The notes beneath the pieces are model-generated. The model had not been told where the DNA came from and did no database searches. It saw only the letters and a program-made list of their open reading frames with translations. 64,000 bases of DNA from Apostichopus japonicus (taxonomy: Eukaryota; Echinodermata; Holothuroidea; Aspidochirotida; Stichopodidae), in NCBI RefSeq assembly GCF_037975245.1, contig NC_092572.1, positions 6,465,501-6,529,500 of the forward strand, written 5' to 3'. Position 1 is the stretch's first letter. The number at the start of each line of letters is the position of its first letter. Of the stretch, positions 58,716 to 64,000 are shown piece by piece. The position numbers and the translations under genes were made by a program.

Positions 58716-60567
58716 CTTTATAAGTGGAAGTGAAATCCAAAGACAGAGCAATAACTACATTTGCAGTTACAAGATAATTAGAATATGAATATAGACACAG
58801 AAATATTCCCGTGTGAAACAACCAATGAGATAACTTTCCAGCAGTTTCTCAAGCATTTCCTGCTTCGAGTACTTTCTTTTTGATATGAAAAACTCTTTCC
58901 CATAGATAAATATGGCTTTCTTGTTAAGAGGAAGTAAAGGGCAAGAACAAAGATCGGGATTGGAATGCGCAGTTAAACGGAGTTATAAAGCAAAAACATC
59001 TTTGACAAGAGTTAAAAAGACAAAATTTTCACAGGATCGGGAAGAAGAATGATAAATTTAAGAGAATAGCATTAAAGTCAAATTATCTATGATAGCAACT
59101 TTCACACGACACGGGCAATAAAAATGGAGAGTGTTTTTTACGAAAATGTTACATAATAAGCACAATGATGCATAACTCTTCAGTCATCCCGATAAGGTAA
59201 AGAATGGAACAACAATTTGTCATAGGGCAAAACAGAAAAAGAACATACTACTTTAGTTGCTTTTTTTATTATAATAAATCATATTCGGAAAAAGATCGAT
59301 GTGTAACACAGTGTTTTCATAACTCGCAATAACTTGTGAGATTATAGAGTTACAAACATCACATATTTAATGACGTGTTTCTAATCAGTTGAACATGGAA
59401 GTGTAAACTAGTGAAATTAAGATGAAGCCTTATCATTTCAATTGTTTACAAGCAAGCAATCAGCAGGGAATGTAATGTCATGCATTGTAATGTAGAACAA
59501 TTAACATTCCTGTTCTTCGTTTACCATAAATATTCTCTTTGGAAATGTGTGGATCGAACAGTATTTGGTGTGAATAAATGTGAATGTAATTTTTTGACCT
59601 CATTTTGTCAAGGAATTACACATATCATCTTCTTAGAAACGATAAATCTTCGCAATGTGAAGTAAAACCTGAACTGGTGAAACAAACCTGTAAATAATTC
59701 CCTTATTATGACTAAACCTGGGCCAATTAGAATATCTTTACAACATTCTAAACTTTTAGTTTTTTTGTATATATTTGACATCCTATCAGGCGCGAGTAGA
59801 CAACAGAGATGTGACCATACATAAATCTGATCACTCAATCTCAAATTGTTCTTATTAATGAATTTGCTATTCATTGAAAATATTACAATGTTCGTCTACA
59901 ATAATTGATTACTTTGGGACTGGTGTCACATTTCAGTTTGACTCGTGCTAAGACGCTAATAGGTTTCTTCTAAAACAGTAACAAGGCGTTTAAAGAGCAG
60001 TGACATGTTTCGGCGAGAACATAATTCGAAAAATGACATCACGATTACCAGCTTTGTCGTTTCATTTGATACAACCGAGAAATCGGCAAGGATAGTATTT
60101 GTAAAACAATAATCATTCCCACTGTTACTTTACCATAAATATTATATTAATAATTGACATCCTATCAGTCGAAAATATCCAGGCTGCAGGTAAGTTGACT
60201 TTCTCAAATATATTAGTGTAAGGATTATCATGCAACATGAATTGAAAAACCGGATACTCAACTGGTTTCGTCATTGCTTGTCACTTTTCGTATGTAAATA
60301 TAATGTAAAACTGTCAAAAGGATAACGTTGGACTATTTCTGAATTCACATGGCTAGTAACGGTCTTGTAATTTATCCAGTGCAGCTTATATTGCGTCATA
60401 CCTACTTTTTTCAACTCCAAATGACCTGTACATTGCCATACATTTATTAAGTCATCGGAAGTAACTCTTAAGTGTTCCTGGTTACATGAGAAGACAAATT
60501 TAATCTCTGTTCTCTTAGGTGGAAGTAAAGAGCAAATAGAAGTAAATTTCAGTTTATGTTGCAGGTA
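58716..60567 (+). pseudogene. Relic coiled-coil exons downstream of gene C
   Basis: Three similar plus-strand segments at about 58729, 58918 and 60522 start GGAAGT(A/G)AA. The first reads V-E-V-K-S-K-D-R-A-I-T-T-F-A, the second E-V-K-G-K-N-K-D-R-D-W-N-A-Q, and the third V-E-V-K-S-K then stop. They resemble gene C exon 8 (R-D-V-Q-S-K-A-K). The third has a strong acceptor (CTCTGTTCTCTTAG). Splice sites of the others are poor. Read as remnants of a duplicated 3' gene part. Confidence 0.35.
60169..60189 (+). CDS. 21-nt heptad micro-exon downstream of gene C
   Basis: Acceptor ATCCTATCAG, donor GTAAGTTG, phase 0 S-K-I-S-R-L-Q: exactly one heptad, like the gene C coiled-coil exons. It lies 5.3 kb beyond gene C's stop, so it belongs to a duplicated relic, an alternative 3' end of gene C, or a further gene. 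Confidence 0.35.
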
Positions 60568-61619
60568 AGCCTTAACCAATTGATACCAATTTGAAATGTG
60601 TCGCAAATGAGATCATTGTCATACCTCACAAAGACTTGTGAGAATAGAATTTGAAGTAATTAGAAGTTCAAACCGAAATTTAAATCATCCTGACGTAGTT
60701 GAATGCCTTGCTAATGTAAATATCCAATGGGTCATCTGTGGCAGAGTTGATTGTTTACGAGGTTTCTTTACTCCTCGTTCTTTTTCATTTTTCTTGTTGC
60801 GATTCATTGAAAATGTATAGAAAAACTTTCATCTTTCACAGTAAAAAAAAAAAAGTCTTATTTCAGTTTCATTCATGCTAGAACGCTGGAACGAATCTTC
60901 ACGATTTCATTTAATCAGATTACAACTTATAAATATTAAAGCTAACTGTCATGTTTCAACATTCTCCATCTATTAATCTGTAAATTTCATGTTTCAATTA
61001 CTGGACTTCTTGTCATATGTGAAATCAAGAATTTCATAAGAACACCACATTATTGCCATAACATGCCAGTATCTACATTTGCAAAATTACCTGTTTGGAT
61101 AAAACAAAATTCATTCATTATTTATATGAAAAACTTTTTTATATTTAATGTAAAATATCAATGACAAAATATCCCTCTGGATCTTTTATACTATCTGATT
61201 TGGTCAAATTGTAGTCATCTGGACTTCTTTCATAGGAAACAAATATGAGAATCCCGCCCAAACAACAAATAGCTCTACAAACTTTCGATCACCAAAACAT
61301 CAGAAAACAAATCTCGATGATGTCTTTCCAATTAGGATTTATCAAACACAAAAGAAAAAGTAACTCCCGCTCCTTACATCATAAGGCTGACTAAATTATT
61401 ATGCTTCGTGATGCTGGATTATGCAATATATGTTGCAGAAGGCGCTGAATTAGTCACTTCCATTTTCATTTCCCATGTTGCTTGACACTCAAATACCATT
61501 GTATGAAAAGATAAATAAATAATTTGATTATCATGCTATAATTTTACATCTATATCTCTTCTTTTCCATCCTCTGGAAATGTACCTATTTCATTTCATCA
61601 GGTTCACTTCATTATGATA

Positions 61620-62213
61620 TTACATCCGCTGCAAAAATGTTAACATAAATGGCTGTTGTTTTAGAATCGGCAACCTTGTGTCATTCAGCTTATCATCTAC
61701 AATTGATACCAATGTGCGTATAGTTTCGCTTATTTTTTTCCTGCAGAGTGAACTGAAGTTGTCAGTTGAAGGAACAAGATTTATCACTAATAACACACAA
61801 TAATTCTTTACAATATCCAAATTGACGTTCCGCATACTAATGTGTATAACAAAACAATGAATCTTGTCAAAGTTTCGGCAAGCCTTGAGATTTATCAAAA
61901 TGTCAGTAGTGATATTTAAAGTTTTTAAGAGCTTTCCAACATCCATAGTTAGAGCTATTGTTACTGCATTCCGAGCATCAAATTTGAGGGGTTTGCAATT
62001 GCTATAGTTCATGGTGAAATCATCATGCAAGCTCCTGGATCTCGCGCCTGAACGTTTGCCGCCCGCTGCCTTAAAGAGTCCAATTAACGTTTTTTTTTTT
62101 CTAGTGAGATAAATGTATAATATTTGTAACAAACCAAATTCAATGGGAATACACACTACTTCCACTTCCCCCCCCCAGCCTATCCCCACCCACCTTACAT
62201 GTTGTTTGTACAT
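61620..62213 (-). CDS. Unassigned minus-strand open frame, 197 codons
   Basis: The longest open frame in the window. The first 60 residues cross a poly-T/C tract and are probably not coding. From MNYSNCKPLKFDARNAVTIA onward the composition is protein-like, with no recognised domain and no signal peptide. No clear splice partner. Confidence 0.25.
   Translation of the reverse strand: MYKQHVRWVGIGWGGEVEVVCIPIEFGLLQILYIYLTRKKKTLIGLFKAAGGKRSGARSRSLHDDFTMNYSNCKPLKFDARNAVTIALTMDVGKLLKTLNITTDILINLKACRNFDKIHCFVIHISMRNVNLDIVKNYCVLLVINLVPSTDNFSSLCRKKISETIRTLVSIVDDKLNDTRLPILKQQPFMLTFLQRM
61747..61803 (+). CDS. Candidate terminal coiled-coil-type exon
   Basis: Strong pyrimidine tract and acceptor (TTATTTTTTTCCTGCAG). 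Phase 0 reads S-E-L-K-L-S-V-E-G-T-R-F-I-T-N-N-T-Q and TAA, similar in size and first residue to gene C's terminal exon. It overlaps a longer minus-strand open frame; only one is likely real. Confidence 0.35.
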   Translation, partial: SELKLSVEGTRFITNNTQ

Positions 62214-62664
62214 CTGACCACTTTATGCGTATCAAGAAATGACAATATTGGATTAGCACTTACACCTCAATAAAGATTGTATTGTTACTGGTAGCAGAAT
62301 TACTATCACAACAAAACTTAAACATGTTACAACTTTTATGTTTTATTTAAAGTCATGAAAAACAAAAACGTTTGATTTTTTTTTGATAAAGTTCAATTGA
62401 AGAGCGCCATCTGTTAACAAAGCAAATGAAAAAAAAACCAACAAAAGGGTTTTTCAATGAGAGACGGTTATTCGCAAACGTAGCCTTGGCGATTTCCACG
62501 ATTCATAAGACAGGCGATGAAAGAAAGACAAATCAAATAAGAAAGGAAGAAGGGGACGGTAGGTATCAAACTTAAGAAGAGAATAAGGAGATGCGACCAC
62601 AACAAAATAATGGACTTACAAGGGAAAAAGGGTTAAAAAAGTAAAAAAATGGACGGGTACGCAC

Positions 62665-62843
62665 CGAACGGGTACTTAAGCCTTCGGGATTTGTTGTGGG
62701 CCTCGTGGAACTCATGTTGCTATTCATTTCAGAATGATCGACAACAGTGATATATTCAAAGGTTATCCAAAGTACATGTTCTTTTCTCGAGTTGCTCATT
62801 CTGTATTGTTCGTATATTAACTTTGTTCTCAGCCCACCATGTG
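62665..62843 (-). CDS. Possible minus-strand exon
   Basis: Minus-strand acceptor TGCATTTTCCTAG and donor CGTTCG/GTGCGT bound a 179-nt open stretch (LIYEQYRMSNSRKEHVLWIT and a Ser/Thr-rich end). Family unknown; might belong with the 61620-62213 frame. Confidence 0.25.
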
Positions 62844-62849
62844 CTAGGA

Positions 62850-64000
62850 AAATGCAATTTCGATGGAAAGTCAAAGTCTAAAGCATGGATAGAACACGTA
62901 GCAAGCATGTTGTCGTATTTTGAGAATATGCGATTAGATGTGTAAGTTCAAATGTTTAACACTTGTTTTAATATATATATGACCCAAAGCGTTTTTTTTT
63001 CCGGACCCTTTTTTAAACTCTATACATGTCTCCATACACGTCTTTTGATGCGATTTTTTTTGGTCTGTGTCTCTTTCTTGATTCTAAGTTTTGAATAGTC
63101 GCAGGTTTTTCTTGCCTTTCTTTTAGAGTTCAAATTTACTGCTATGTTTCCAGCATCAGTTTGACTGAAGAAACATGTAACACATGCAATGTTCGTAAAA
63201 CAAGGAAATAAATGAGGTGCTTGTATATTCAGAAACACGAAGTCTCCTTTATTTATGGGCTGGTCAATTGTTAATGAAAATCGTGTACCTGAAAATCAGG
63301 AAGCGAAACTACTTTTTGTTTTAAGTTATATGAAAGAGAAAATTGTCCATAATCAGTTGTTGCCATGGATTGATTTATGACTCTGATTGAAGTATAATTG
63401 CTTTATGTTCCTGTTAATCATGTATGTAAACAAATAAAACACTCTAAGAACATTTTGTCTGTATCACGCGTCGAAGGTCGGTTGTCCATTAACTAGGTGT
63501 ATTTGATTATGTATTATGTAGATCACCAACTAAACTATTTTTTTTATCGAATTCTAAAATCTTTACTGCTGATGTTGATTGATAAGTATTTTATATCGTA
63601 TAATCGAATCAAGTATTGTGCTCGTTTGGAAGTTTCATCTTTTCCACCATTTGGGAAGAGTCGATTTTTTTTTAGCATACTTAATTCTTAATTCTACTTA
63701 ATTCATTGTGTTCAAATCATTGAGTGAACATACGGAAAATAAATTACCGTATTGCTTCGGAATTGATCTTTTCGCGATGTCTAGTTGTTTTCTGATGACT
63801 ACTCTACCACGAAGCTATCAAAGGTAGCCTTTTTCGCAACCATATTTTGTACACCTGATTGATATTGTAAACTTGATTGTAAACTGTACACTGGAGTGTA
63901 CTCTGTGTACAGGATACACTGCACACTGTACACAAAGTACACTGTACGCATTCTTCACTGAAGCACTGTGCACTCAAGTGTACATATTGTACCCTTGATG
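62850..64000. other. Right edge of window, no gene supported
   Basis: AT-rich with T-runs. From 63880 to 63990 GTACAC/GTGTAC-type palindromic hexamers recur about ten times. Confidence 0.5.

Noticed and set aside
60271-60606. 111-codon minus-strand open frame
   Set aside because: It overlaps plus-strand segments that resemble coiled-coil exons and are repeated at 58.7-58.9 kb; coding on the minus strand is not supported by splice sites.

Overview
The window is AT-rich, intron-rich eukaryotic DNA. Short coding exons have clean GT/AG junctions and are separated by introns of 0.1-2.5 kb, and there is much transposon debris (Tx1/L1-like, RTE-like and CR1-like LINEs, inverted-repeat elements). 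There is no operon structure, no recognisable RNA gene and no CRISPR. Phase-1 immunoglobulin exons, FGFR-like tyrosine-kinase exons and these LINE clades suggest an invertebrate deuterostome. An echinoderm is my guess; it is an inference, not shown by the sequence.

The coding content is a tandem cluster of three related plus-strand receptor genes. Gene A (321 to about 2846) enters from the left with only the end of its kinase C-lobe in view. Gene B (17058-27939) can be assembled exon by exon: signal peptide, three Ig domains, one membrane helix, a juxtamembrane exon, a complete tyrosine-kinase-like domain and a tyrosine-containing tail, 14 exons and about 754 codons. Its catalytic motifs are lost (HRD to HPG, catalytic-loop Asn to Lys, DFG to DFW, APE to DPE), so it is a pseudokinase by sequence. 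It also carries an in-frame TAA, an odd splice acceptor and a one-base frameshift, so this copy may be a pseudogene. Gene C (40336-54820) has the same front end (signal peptide, two Ig domains, membrane helix), but its cytoplasmic part is a coiled coil built from tiny phase-0 exons of 33-63 nt, several encoding exact multiples of seven residues. Its 13-exon model is fully open (455 codons plus stop).

The genes share pieces. The last kinase exons of A and B, with their introns, are a segmental duplication (1-1670 and about 25600-27240). The 3' parts of A and C are another (about 1.73-3.88 kb and 54.06-57.45 kb). The cluster therefore looks like an expanding receptor family that swaps cytoplasmic modules: kinase, pseudokinase, coiled coil. 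Recent exon duplication (53.1-54.0 kb) and relic coiled-coil exons (51.55, 58.7-61.8 kb) show it is still changing.

Other regions: 3.9-17 kb has no convincing gene. It holds a pair of oppositely oriented arrays of a ~175-bp repeat around an RTE-like LINE end (4.6-9.3 kb) and other repeats. 20.1-22.2 kb is an intron of gene B with a recent tandem duplication and a CR1-like LINE tail. 28-40 kb is transposon territory: a plus-strand Tx1/L1-like LINE (31.3-37.3 kb) is split by a 3.4-kb inverted-repeat element with a target-site duplication. That element contains a minus-strand LINE fragment and a TTAA-flanked palindromic MITE. 57.5-64 kb holds relic plus-strand coiled-coil exons and some unassigned minus-strand open frames.
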